From Amycolatopsis suaedae (GTDB lineage: Bacteria; Actinomycetota; Actinomycetes; Mycobacteriales; Pseudonocardiaceae): 64,000 bases of DNA. Position 1 is the stretch's first letter. Each line of letters starts with the position of its first letter. The stretch spans positions 62,001 through 126,000 of the forward strand of contig NZ_SFCC01000019.1 in assembly GCF_004214935.1 (NCBI RefSeq), read 5' to 3'. The notes below the pieces were generated by a model. The model was not told where the DNA came from, made no database searches, and was given only the letters and a program-made list of their open reading frames with translations. Below are positions 24,361 to 31,830 of this stretch, piece after piece. The translations under genes and the position numbers were made by a program.

Positions 24361-24443
24361 AGGCCACCTTCATCACATGAGACGACAGAAACTCGGCCTT
24401 CACACCGGACAACGGGCTATCCGCCCACGTGTCCGCGGCAAGC

Positions 24444-24470
24444 ATGCCGTGAAGGGGGCACTCACGGCAT
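24444..24470. terminator. Hairpin inside the composite element
   Basis: ATGCCGTGA ... TCACGGCAT, 9-bp perfect arms with loop AGGGGGCAC. A closely related hairpin (TGCCGTGA/TCACGGCA) lies at 46103-46128 in another composite element. No T-run is seen, so intrinsic termination is uncertain. Confidence 0.5.
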
Positions 24471-24788
24471 CAGACGCCAGGGCCCCGGCAAAGTCGTGGG
24501 CAGCGTCGGCCTGGGGCCGTCGGCAGGGGCGCTGTGGTTGCGTCTTGCGCAAGTATGGTGCCGTTGCTGGCGGCGAGCTGCGGGGGTGTTGTCTCGTTCG
24601 TGGTGGCTGGTGGGGTGGGTGTGCTGGCTGGTGCCGGTGTGACAGGTGTGCCCGCCTGGCGGGTTCGCGTCAGGTACGTGAAGGCCACCTTCATCACGTC
24701 TGGCGACAGGAACTCGGCCTTCACGCGATCCCAGCTGTCCCGCTGGCATCGCAGGCCACGGCAGCCCCACCAGCCACACCCGTAAGAC

Positions 24789-24835
24789 AGCAAGGGAGCT
24801 TTACTACCCTTCTTCGCTAGTAAAGCTCCCTTGCT
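24789..24835. terminator. 18-bp perfect stem hairpin
   Basis: AGCAAGGGAGCTTTACTA pairs perfectly with TAGTAAAGCTCCCTTGCT across an 11-nt loop CCCTTCTTCGC. It is unrelated in sequence to the GTGAAGGCC arms and lies between the convergent Clp_N and TetR genes. It is a probable bidirectional terminator or structured RNA. Confidence 0.6.
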
Positions 24836-24891
24836 CACCCCGGCGCCCGACTTTGCCGGGACCCTGACGTCTTACGTAATGAAGGTGGCCT

Positions 24892-25509
24892 TCACGTGCT
24901 TGAGGACGGCGTGCTGCCGACGTGCGGGAGGCCCGCCAGGACGCGGACCGTGTCCACCAGGGCGCGGACGGGGGTCTCCGGGGCGATCGAGCGGAACAGG
25001 CCGAGGCCCACCCCCATGGCCAGTAGCGCCACACCCAGTTCCTCCGCCGGGATGGCGGGGGTGATGCCGTCAGCGTCGGCCACCGACGTCACGGCCGTGC
25101 CCGCCGTCGAGCTGAACGCCGCGATCCGGCGCGCCAGTTCCTCCCGGAGTCGCGGGTCGCGCCCGGCGTGCACGCCGAACTCCAGTTCCAGTGTCGTCCA
25201 CTGTGGATCGCCGATCACCCGCTCGGCCCACACCTCGAACCGGCGCAGCCGTTCCTCGGTGTCCGGCGCCCGCAGTACCTCGGCGATCTCCATCGCGTGC
25301 TCGGCGCGGATCTCGTCCAGCACCGCCATGCACAGCTCGTCCTTGCCGCGGAAGTTGGAGTACACGGCGCCCTTCGAGAAGCCGGCGGCCTCGGCGACCT
25401 TGTCCAGCGACGTGGGCTGGTAGCCGTCCCGCAGGAACAGTTCCCGCGCGGTGGCGAGCAACTGCGCCCGGGTACGGGCCTGGCTCTCGGCTCGGGTCAG
25501 TCGTGGCAC
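24892..25509 (-). CDS. TetR-family repressor of the flavin monooxygenase
   Basis: 205 aa, GTG start. HTH: TARELFLRDGYQPTSLDKVA, then EAAGFSKGAVYSNFRGKDEL, the classic AcrR/TetR signature. The C-terminal ligand domain includes EFGVHAGRDPRLREELARR. It is divergent from the flavin monooxygenase across 69 bp that hold a promoter and palindrome. The last codons AGC ACG TGA belong to the adjacent repeat (CACGTGAAGG read on the minus strand), so the repeat provides the stop and probably the last residues. Confidence 0.9.
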   Translation of the reverse strand: MPRLTRAESQARTRAQLLATARELFLRDGYQPTSLDKVAEAAGFSKGAVYSNFRGKDELCMAVLDEIRAEHAMEIAEVLRAPDTEERLRRFEVWAERVIGDPQWTTLELEFGVHAGRDPRLREELARRIAAFSSTAGTAVTSVADADGITPAIPAEELGVALLAMGVGLGLFRSIAPETPVRALVDTVRVLAGLPHVGSTPSSST

Positions 25510-25525
25510 CCGGACAGTCTAGCCA

Positions 25526-25560
25526 TTGACATCCTGCGGGAACTCGAATACCAATGGTAT
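25526..25560 (+). promoter_or_regulatory. Promoter with overlapping palindromic operator
   Basis: A consensus -35 TTGACA (25526-25531) is followed after about 17 nt by a weak -10 (TACCAA). The perfect 13-bp palindrome ATACCAATGGTAT (25548-25560) covers the -10. A repressor bound here, most simply the divergent TetR, would block transcription of the monooxygenase gene. Confidence 0.65.
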
Positions 25561-25578
25561 CCGAAAGGGAGTGGTCGC

Positions 25579-27060
25579 ATGGCACCGCAGTACGACGCCG
25601 TCATCGTCGGGGCGGGGTTCGGCGGCATGGGGGCCGCCATCCAGCTCAAGCGGCTCGGCGTGGACAACCTGCTGATCCTGGAGCGGGAGGACGACCTCGG
25701 CGGCACCTGGCACGTCAACCGGTACCCCGGGCTGGCCGTCGACATCGCGTCGGTGACCTACTCCTACTCGTTCGAGCCGAACCCCTACTGGTCCCGCCTC
25801 TTCGCACCCGGCGCGGAACTCAAGCGCTACGCCGACCACGTCGCGGACAAGTACGACCTGCGCAGGCACATGCGCTTCGGCACCGTCGTCGACGGCGCGG
25901 TCTGGGACGACGAGACCCGCACCTGGACCGTCCGGATCGGCGCCGAGCAGGTGACCACGCGCTACCTGCTGACCGCGACCGGCTTCCTCTCCCAGCCGAA
26001 GATGCCCGACATTCCCGGCATCGACTCGTTCGCGGGCAAGGTCATCCACAGCACCGCGTGGGACGACGACTACGGCCTTACCGGCCGCCGGGCCGCGGTG
26101 ATCGGCACCGGCGCGACAGCCGTGCAGCTCATCCCCGAGGTCGCCAGGAAGGTCGCCGAGCTGACTGTCTACCAGCGCACGCCCATCTGGGTCACCCCGA
26201 AGCTGGACGGCCGGATTCCGCCGCTGGTGCAACGCCTGTTCGCCACCGTCCCGCTGGCACAGCGCCTGGCCCGGCTGGTCAACACCGCCATGCTGGAAGC
26301 CCTGATGGTCGTCGGCGTGCTGCACTACCGGCAGGCCAGGGCGACCAACCGGGGCGCGGAACGGCTGGCCCGCAAGCACCTGCGCCGTCAGGTTCCCGAC
26401 CCGGAGCTGCGCCGCAAGCTCACGCCGGACTACTCCTTCGGCTGCAAGCGGCCGACGTTCTCCAACGACTACTTCCCGACGTTCACCAAACCACACGTCC
26501 ACCTGGAGACGACGAGCATCGAACGGGTGGAGCCGGACGGGATCGTGACCGCCGACGGCCGCAAGACCGAGATCGACACGCTGCTGCTGGCCACCGGCTT
26601 CGACCTGTGGAACACCAACTTTCCCGCCATCGAGATCATCGGCCGGGAGGGCCGCGATCTCGGAAAGTGGTGGCGGGACAACAGGTTCCAGGCCTACGAG
26701 GGTGTGACGATCCCGTACTTCCCCAACCTGATCTGCCTGAACAGCCCGTACTCCTACAGCGGACTGTCCTATTTCACCACCATCGAGGCACAGATGAAGC
26801 ACATCAAGCGTCTCTTCGGTGAGCTGCGGCGACGCGGCGCCACGACGTTCGAGGTGACCCAGCGCGCCAACGACGAGTTCCTCGACCGCATGACGGTCAA
26901 GCTCGGTGACTCTGTGTTCTACCTCGGTGACTGTTCGACGGCCCGGTCGTACTACTTCAACCAGCACGGCGAGGCCGCCCTGCTGCGGGCGGGCTCGACG
27001 ATCGGCACCCACCGCCGGGCGGCGAGCTTCCCGCTGTCCGACTACGCGTATCAACCCTAA
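25579..27060 (+). CDS. Flavin-containing monooxygenase (Baeyer-Villiger type)
   Basis: 493 aa, ATG preceded by AAGGGAG. It has two Rossmann motifs: VIVGAGFGGMGAAIQLKRLG near the N-terminus for FAD, and AAVIGTGATAVQLIPEVA in the middle for NADPH. Other family features are LGGTWHVNRYPGLAVDI (GTW and YPG), and a BVMO fingerprint-like region around the FAGKVIHSTAWDD stretch (FxGxxxHxxxW), all typical of type I BVMOs. It oxidises ketones to esters or N/S centres with NADPH and O2 in the cytoplasm. It is controlled by the divergent TetR through the promoter operator. A GC hairpin follows its stop. Confidence 0.92.
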   Translation: MAPQYDAVIVGAGFGGMGAAIQLKRLGVDNLLILEREDDLGGTWHVNRYPGLAVDIASVTYSYSFEPNPYWSRLFAPGAELKRYADHVADKYDLRRHMRFGTVVDGAVWDDETRTWTVRIGAEQVTTRYLLTATGFLSQPKMPDIPGIDSFAGKVIHSTAWDDDYGLTGRRAAVIGTGATAVQLIPEVARKVAELTVYQRTPIWVTPKLDGRIPPLVQRLFATVPLAQRLARLVNTAMLEALMVVGVLHYRQARATNRGAERLARKHLRRQVPDPELRRKLTPDYSFGCKRPTFSNDYFPTFTKPHVHLETTSIERVEPDGIVTADGRKTEIDTLLLATGFDLWNTNFPAIEIIGREGRDLGKWWRDNRFQAYEGVTIPYFPNLICLNSPYSYSGLSYFTTIEAQMKHIKRLFGELRRRGATTFEVTQRANDEFLDRMTVKLGDSVFYLGDCSTARSYYFNQHGEAALLRAGSTIGTHRRAASFPLSDYAYQP

Positions 27061-27070
27061 GTAGGACCGT

Positions 27071-27092
27071 GCGTCGCCCCGCGGGGCGACGC
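27071..27092. terminator. GC-rich hairpin after the monooxygenase gene
   Basis: GCGTCGCCCC-GC-GGGGCGACGC, a perfect 10-bp stem starting 10 nt after the stop codon. There is no T-run, as is common in actinomycete terminators. Confidence 0.6.
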
Positions 27093-27253
27093 CGCCGGTG
27101 GTCACGCACCGTCAGACTCACCCCATGAGGGAGCACCGCAGGCGGGGCATGGGGGCTAGCCCCACCCCAGCTCGGGTGCTGACGTCACTGTGCCGGGAGC
27201 CTCAGCGCGCCAGGCTTGGTGATCGTAGGGACCGACGTATCTGGGTGGGACTG

Positions 27254-28957
27254 ATGATGGTGACCAAGCTGTTGCGCAGGTATCCGTTCACCGTGGGTGG
27301 CCTGGCCATGATCGTGGTGGTCGGGCTGGTCTTCGGCACGTTCACCACGGCCGTGGAGGACAAGCCGTGGAGCGAGGCGGTGACCTACGGCCTGCCAGCC
27401 GTCATCGAGGGTCGCTGGTGGACGATCCTCACCGGACTCCCGTTCGCCATCACCCCGCTGTGCTACATCGCCGTGCTGGGCAGTTTCGCCGCGTTCGTCG
27501 GATTCGCCGAGCATCGGATCGGCACCGGACGGACGGTGGTGGCCTGGGCGCTGGGCCACGTCGTCGGCGTGACCGGCGCGCTGCTCGTCCTGCTCGCGGT
27601 GGACGGCCCGCTGGCCGACGCCGGTGACGTCGGCCCGTCGGCCGGCACGATGGCCGTCGCCGCCATCGTGACCGCGACCCTCGCGCCCCGGGCCCGCCTG
27701 GTCATCCGGATCGGACTGCTCGCCTACGTCGTCGGCTCGATCCTGATCATCGGCAGCCTCGCCGACCTGCTGCACCTCGTCGCCGTCGTGGCCGGCCTGC
27801 CACTCGGGTCGCTGTTCACCCGCAGGGCCCGCCCGCCTGCCGACGCCGACCGCGCGCTGGACCTGCTGCGCCGCCACGGTGGCGGCACGCTGTCCTGGAT
27901 GACGACCTGGCCCGGCGCCGAGTACGTCTTCGCCGCCGCCGGTGACGGCTTCCTCGCCTACCGCAGGCACGCCGGGGTCGCCATCGCGCTGGGTGACCCG
28001 GTGGGCTCGGCGGGCTGGCGGCGGGCCGCCCACGCCGAGTTCACCGCGCACTGCCGCCGCGAGGGCCTCGTGCCGTGCTGGTTCTCCGTCGGCGAGGCGA
28101 CGGCCGACGCCGTCGGCACCCGCCGGGTGCAGGTCGCCGAGGACACCCTGATCGACCTGCCGGAGCTGGCCTTCCGCGGTAAGAAGTGGCAGGACATCCG
28201 TACCGCGCGCAACCGCGCGGCCAAGGAGGGCATCGAGTTCCGGATGGTCACGCTGGCCGATGCCGACCCGTCGGTCATCGCCCAGGTGCGGCAGATCTCG
28301 GCGTCCTGGCTGAAGTCCAAGCACACGCCCGAACTGCGGTTCACCCTCGGCGGCGTCGACGAGGCCATGGACCCCAGGGTCCGGGTCGGGATCGCGGTGG
28401 ACGCGGACGGCACGGTACACGGGGTCACCTCGTGGCTGCCGATTCTCGACGAGACCGGTCACCCGCGCGGCTGGACGCTCGACCTGATGCGCAGGCGCGA
28501 GGACGGCTTCCGGCCGGTGATCGAGTTCCTCATCGCCGAGTCCTGCCTGCTGTTCCAGGCCGAGGGCGCCCAGGTGGTGTCGCTGTCGGGCGCGCCGCTG
28601 GTGCGCACCGCGGGTGGTCCGGCCGGGCTGCTGCAGCGCGGCCTGGACCTGGGCGGCAGGCTGATGGAGCCGCTGTACGGCTTCGGTTCGCTGCACGCGT
28701 TCAAGGCGAAGTTCCAGCCACGCCGCGAGCCGCTGTTCCTGGTCTACCGGCACGCGGCCGACCTGCCCCGCATCGGTGCCGCCATCACGGCCGCCTACCT
28801 CGCCAAGCCGACCGTCGCCCGCCGCCTGGCCCAGCCGGTCCACAGCGGTGCGACCACGGCACCGGCGGCCGCGATGCCCAGCGCGACCACGAGGAGCCAG
28901 GTGAAGCCAGCCGTGGCGGCGAACCACAGGCCGGCGGAGTTGATCACCGTCACGTAG
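27254..28957 (+). CDS. MprF/LysX-like phosphatidylglycerol lysyltransferase (DUF2156) with rhomboid-like N-terminal membrane domain
   Basis: 567 aa; ATG 27254 or 27257 follows GGTGGGA. The first ~220 residues hold about six hydrophobic helices of a rhomboid-like type (VIEGRWWTILTGL, ALGHVVGVTGALLVLL). The rest is the GNAT-fold DUF2156 domain: WMTTWPGAEYVFA, GVAIALGDPVG, KKWQDIRTARNRAAKEGIEF and the C-terminal LHAFKAKFQPRREPLFLVYR. Such enzymes transfer amino acids from aminoacyl-tRNA to membrane phosphatidylglycerol, reducing negative charge and antimicrobial peptide binding. The conserved domain ends around 28800; the last ~50 residues are translated from DNA antisense to the MFS gene, giving a 163-nt convergent overlap. 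Confidence 0.88.
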   Translation: MMVTKLLRRYPFTVGGLAMIVVVGLVFGTFTTAVEDKPWSEAVTYGLPAVIEGRWWTILTGLPFAITPLCYIAVLGSFAAFVGFAEHRIGTGRTVVAWALGHVVGVTGALLVLLAVDGPLADAGDVGPSAGTMAVAAIVTATLAPRARLVIRIGLLAYVVGSILIIGSLADLLHLVAVVAGLPLGSLFTRRARPPADADRALDLLRRHGGGTLSWMTTWPGAEYVFAAAGDGFLAYRRHAGVAIALGDPVGSAGWRRAAHAEFTAHCRREGLVPCWFSVGEATADAVGTRRVQVAEDTLIDLPELAFRGKKWQDIRTARNRAAKEGIEFRMVTLADADPSVIAQVRQISASWLKSKHTPELRFTLGGVDEAMDPRVRVGIAVDADGTVHGVTSWLPILDETGHPRGWTLDLMRRREDGFRPVIEFLIAESCLLFQAEGAQVVSLSGAPLVRTAGGPAGLLQRGLDLGGRLMEPLYGFGSLHAFKAKFQPRREPLFLVYRHAADLPRIGAAITAAYLAKPTVARRLAQPVHSGATTAPAAAMPSATTRSQVKPAVAANHRPAELITVT

Positions 28958-29991
28958 ACGGCCTCGATCGACATCGGCACCGTGTAGTCGGTGGCCGCCG
29001 CCGACCGGCGGGCCTGTCCCATCGAGACGGTGGCGATCCAGGTCAGCTGTGCGCCGTAGGCGGCGGACATCGTGACCATCGCGGCGGCGGTCGGCCAGAA
29101 CGAACCGTCGCCGGCGGCCAGCGGCAGCAGGCCGGCAGTGGCCACCGCGCACGACGCCCCGGCGACCGCCGCGAACCGCGACGAGCCGACCCGGCTCAGC
29201 ACGGCACCCGCCACCAGGGCGGTCAGCAGCTGTGCCGTGGTGCCGACCGACTGCACGACGGCGATCCGGTCCATCGGCCAGCCCGCGCCCAGCAGCATGG
29301 CGGGCTGGCCCGCGGTTCCCAGCCAGGCGCCCGCGCCGAACAGCGGGATGATCACCAGCGCCCACAGCGTTCGCCGGGTCGAGGCGAAGTACCCGGCCAG
29401 CGTCCGCCACGGCGCCTCGGCGACGGTGCCCGTCGCCGCCGGCTCGGTCACCGTTCGCAGGACGAGCAGCGGGACGGCGTACACCGCGGCCAGCGCGAGA
29501 AGGGTGACCGTCCACCCGGCGTTCGAGTAGAGCAGCAGCGCCCCGCTGGAGCCGATGAGGATGGACGCGGCGGCCGACGCGACCTGCATGCCGTTGGCGC
29601 TGCCGTGATCGCTCTCCGGCAGAATCCGCACCACCAGCCCGTTCATCGCGGCGTCGTGGAACAGCGACAGCACGAGCACCACGACGAGCAGCCCGAGCAG
29701 CGCCGCCAGGTCGTCCGCCGGGTCCAGCCACGCGATGGTGACGAGCGTGGCGACGAGCGCCAGCTGGGTCCCGATGAGCCACCGGCGGTAGTGGCCGGTC
29801 CGGTCCACCACCGGTGCCATCAGGAACCGTCCGAAGTAGACCATTCCGAGCAGGTTGATGGCCGCGACGGTGCCCAGCGGGACACCGCGACCGAGCAGGA
29901 TGGTGCCCAGCGTCATGAACAGGAACGAGTAGCCGATGTTGGAGACCAGGTAGAGCGCGCCTACCAGCGCCATCCGCTGGGGCCGGGTCAC
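28795..29991 (-). CDS. MFS protein of the YbtX type in a siderophore importer operon
   Basis: 398 aa, about 12 TM. It begins RMALVGALYLVSNIGYSFLF with motif-A-like FLMAPVVDRTGHYRRW. Its place after two fused permease-ATPase half-transporters is the arrangement of YbtP-YbtQ-YbtX, in which YbtX-like MFS proteins accompany the Fe-yersiniabactin importer. GTG 29991 overlaps by 4 nt the stop of a possible 12-codon leader ORF that has a good RBS, whereas the MFS start itself has none. ATG 29973 is an alternative start. The operon is probably iron-regulated from the box at 33590. Confidence 0.85.
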   Translation of the reverse strand: MTRPQRMALVGALYLVSNIGYSFLFMTLGTILLGRGVPLGTVAAINLLGMVYFGRFLMAPVVDRTGHYRRWLIGTQLALVATLVTIAWLDPADDLAALLGLLVVVLVLSLFHDAAMNGLVVRILPESDHGSANGMQVASAAASILIGSSGALLLYSNAGWTVTLLALAAVYAVPLLVLRTVTEPAATGTVAEAPWRTLAGYFASTRRTLWALVIIPLFGAGAWLGTAGQPAMLLGAGWPMDRIAVVQSVGTTAQLLTALVAGAVLSRVGSSRFAAVAGASCAVATAGLLPLAAGDGSFWPTAAAMVTMSAAYGAQLTWIATVSMGQARRSAAATDYTVPMSIEAVYVTVINSAGLWFAATAGFTWLLVVALGIAAAGAVVAPLWTGWARRRATVGLAR

Positions 29992-30026
29992 AGCAGCGTG
30001 GACGGGTTCGCGCGGGCGTCGGGCAC
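29988..30026 (-). CDS. Putative 12-residue leader peptide coupled to the MFS gene
   Basis: GTG 30026 lies 7 nt after GAGGAG, the only clear Shine-Dalgarno in the 105-bp gap after the ABC gene. It encodes MPDARANPSTLL and stops at TGA 29990-29988, overlapping the MFS GTG as GTGA. It could serve to load ribosomes onto the MFS start by coupling. It is too short for homology evidence, so it is only a candidate. Confidence 0.4.
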   Translation of the reverse strand: MPDARANPSTLL

Positions 30027-30096
30027 GGGATGGCTCCTCACGGTGGATGTGGTGGTGGGAGCGGAGCCGGTTCGGGGTGTGGTGGGAACAGCGGGT

Positions 30097-31827
30097 CTAG
30101 ATGCGCCAGCCGCGAGCTTGCTCGTACTGGCGGAACAGGCGGTCGTACAGGCCACCGGCCTGCCGCAGCTCGGCGGGCGTGCCGAGTTCGGCGACCCTGC
30201 CACCGTCGAGCGCGACGACCTGGTCGGCGGCCTCCAGCGTCGTCGGGCGGTGCGCGATCACCAGCACGGTCCGGCCCGGTTCGGCGGCCAGCTCGGAGAT
30301 GGCCGCGCTCACGGCGGCCTCGTTCTCCGGATCCAGTGCCGACGCGGCCTCGTCGATGAGCACGATCGGCGCCCGCTTGAGGAACGCGCGGGCGATCGAC
30401 ACCCGCTGCCGCTCGCCGCCGGACAGCTGTGCGCCGCCCTCGCCGACCAGGGTGTCCCAGCCGTCGGGCAGCCGCTCGACGACCTCGTCGAGCCGCGCCG
30501 ACCGCGCGGCGGCGGCGAGTTCGGCCTCCGTCGCGTCCGGCCGGGCCAGCCGCAGGTTCTCCTCGATGGTGGTGTCGAAGAGGTAGACGTCCTGGAACAC
30601 GATCGCCAGCCGCTCCAGCAGGGTGGCGTGGTCGTACTCGCGGACGTCCCTGCCGCCGACCAGGACCTGGCCGGAACCGGCGTCGAAGAACCGGGCGATC
30701 AGCCGGGTCACCGTGGTCTTGCCCGAGCCGGACGGGCCGACCAGGGCGGTCGTGGTGCCTGGCAGGCAACGGAACGAGACACCGTCGACGGCCGGTTCAC
30801 TGTCCACATAGGAATAACTGACGTCACGCAGCTCGACCTCGGAACCGGTGACCTCGCGGACCGGATCGGCTGCGGCGGGTAGCGGGGTGATGCGCAGGGT
30901 CCGGCCCGCGGTCTCCACCAGGTAGTCGAGCGCACCGAGTGCGCCGACCAGTCCGGTCAGCGTGCCGAGCGGTTCCAGGAACCGGGCGGCGAGCACCAGG
31001 ACCGCCACCGCGTCGGCGACGCCGAGCGCTCCGTCCAGCAGCAGCCACGCACTCAGCGCGAGCGTCAGCGCGAAGCCCGCCGCGATGACCGCGTTCATCG
31101 ACAGGTCGGCTGGCAGCAGGCGGTTGAGCCCGGATGCGTACCGGCGCCGGTGCTCGGCCAGCGCGTCCCGCATCGCAGCGGTCCCGGTGCTGCCGTGGCC
31201 TGCCGCCCGCAGGACGGGCTGGGCCTGGCCGTACTCGATCGCCCTGCCGGCGATCTCGTTGGCGGCCACCTCGATGTCCTCGACCACCGCGGTGTTGGTG
31301 CGGCGAGCGTGGTGCAGCATGACGAACAGCACCGGCAGCGTGACCAGCAGCACGAGCCCGAGGCGCCAGTCGACGGCGAACGTGACCGCCAGGACGGTCA
31401 CCGGCACCAGGATGCTGGTGATCACCGGGCCGCCGACCACGACGCAGATCCGGGAGATCGTCGTGGTGACGCTGGTGACCGTCCGGACGAACCGTCCTTT
31501 GTGGTCGGAGTCGAACCAGCCCAGCGGCAGTGTGGTGAGGTGGCCCATCAGCCGGTGCCGCAGTTGTACGGCCAGTTCGTTGCTGGCGGCGAAGCCGATC
31601 GGGGTGACCACGATGCCGAGCAGCCAGTGGACCAGGACGCCGACCGCACCGGCGATCAGCCACGGCAACGCGGCGCCGAGGTCGGGTTCGGGCCGCAGCA
31701 GGGCCCGCAGGATCGGTACCAGCGAGCCGAGCAGCAGGCCCTGCAGGACGGCGAGCACCGCCCGCAGGACGGCGAAGCGGACGAGCAGGCCGGGGCGCGG
31801 CCACAGCCCGGTGAGCTGGCGGAGCAT
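30097..31827 (-). CDS. ABC half-transporter, fused permease-ATPase (YbtQ/IrtB-like)
   Basis: 576 aa. An N-terminal six-helix exporter-fold domain (about 1-310, e.g. VHWLLGIVVTPIGFAASNEL, GWFDSDHKGRFVRTVTS) is followed by an ATPase with Walker A GPSGSGKTT, signature LSGGERQRVSIARAFL, Walker B PIVLIDEAASALD and H-loop IAHRPTT. Half-transporters of this pair type (YbtPQ, IrtAB) have exporter folds yet import ferric siderophores. The ATG lies 3 nt after the stop of the upstream ABC gene, so both are in one transcript and presumably form a heterodimer. Confidence 0.92.
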   Translation of the reverse strand: MLRQLTGLWPRPGLLVRFAVLRAVLAVLQGLLLGSLVPILRALLRPEPDLGAALPWLIAGAVGVLVHWLLGIVVTPIGFAASNELAVQLRHRLMGHLTTLPLGWFDSDHKGRFVRTVTSVTTTISRICVVVGGPVITSILVPVTVLAVTFAVDWRLGLVLLVTLPVLFVMLHHARRTNTAVVEDIEVAANEIAGRAIEYGQAQPVLRAAGHGSTGTAAMRDALAEHRRRYASGLNRLLPADLSMNAVIAAGFALTLALSAWLLLDGALGVADAVAVLVLAARFLEPLGTLTGLVGALGALDYLVETAGRTLRITPLPAAADPVREVTGSEVELRDVSYSYVDSEPAVDGVSFRCLPGTTTALVGPSGSGKTTVTRLIARFFDAGSGQVLVGGRDVREYDHATLLERLAIVFQDVYLFDTTIEENLRLARPDATEAELAAAARSARLDEVVERLPDGWDTLVGEGGAQLSGGERQRVSIARAFLKRAPIVLIDEAASALDPENEAAVSAAISELAAEPGRTVLVIAHRPTTLEAADQVVALDGGRVAELGTPAELRQAGGLYDRLFRQYEQARGWRI

Positions 31828-31830
31828 GGG

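Larger units (their letters stand above)
24352..24900. repeat. Composite palindromic intergenic element (549 bp) between convergent genes
   Basis: It begins AGCTCGTGAAGGCCACCTTC and ends in an inverted half, ATGAAGGTGGCCTTCACGTG. A variant unit whose right arm reads AACTCGGCCTTCAC occurs at 24352-24403 and again at 24676-24725. CTTTGCCGGGACCCTGACGT near 24850 and CCAGGGCCCCGGCAAAGTCG near 24477 are inverted copies of an inner motif. Two further hairpins lie inside (24444-24470 and 24789-24835). No convincing gene occurs in this stretch; the open frames in it have no family features. Both flanking genes, Clp_N and TetR, terminate inside its ends. Confidence 0.85.
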
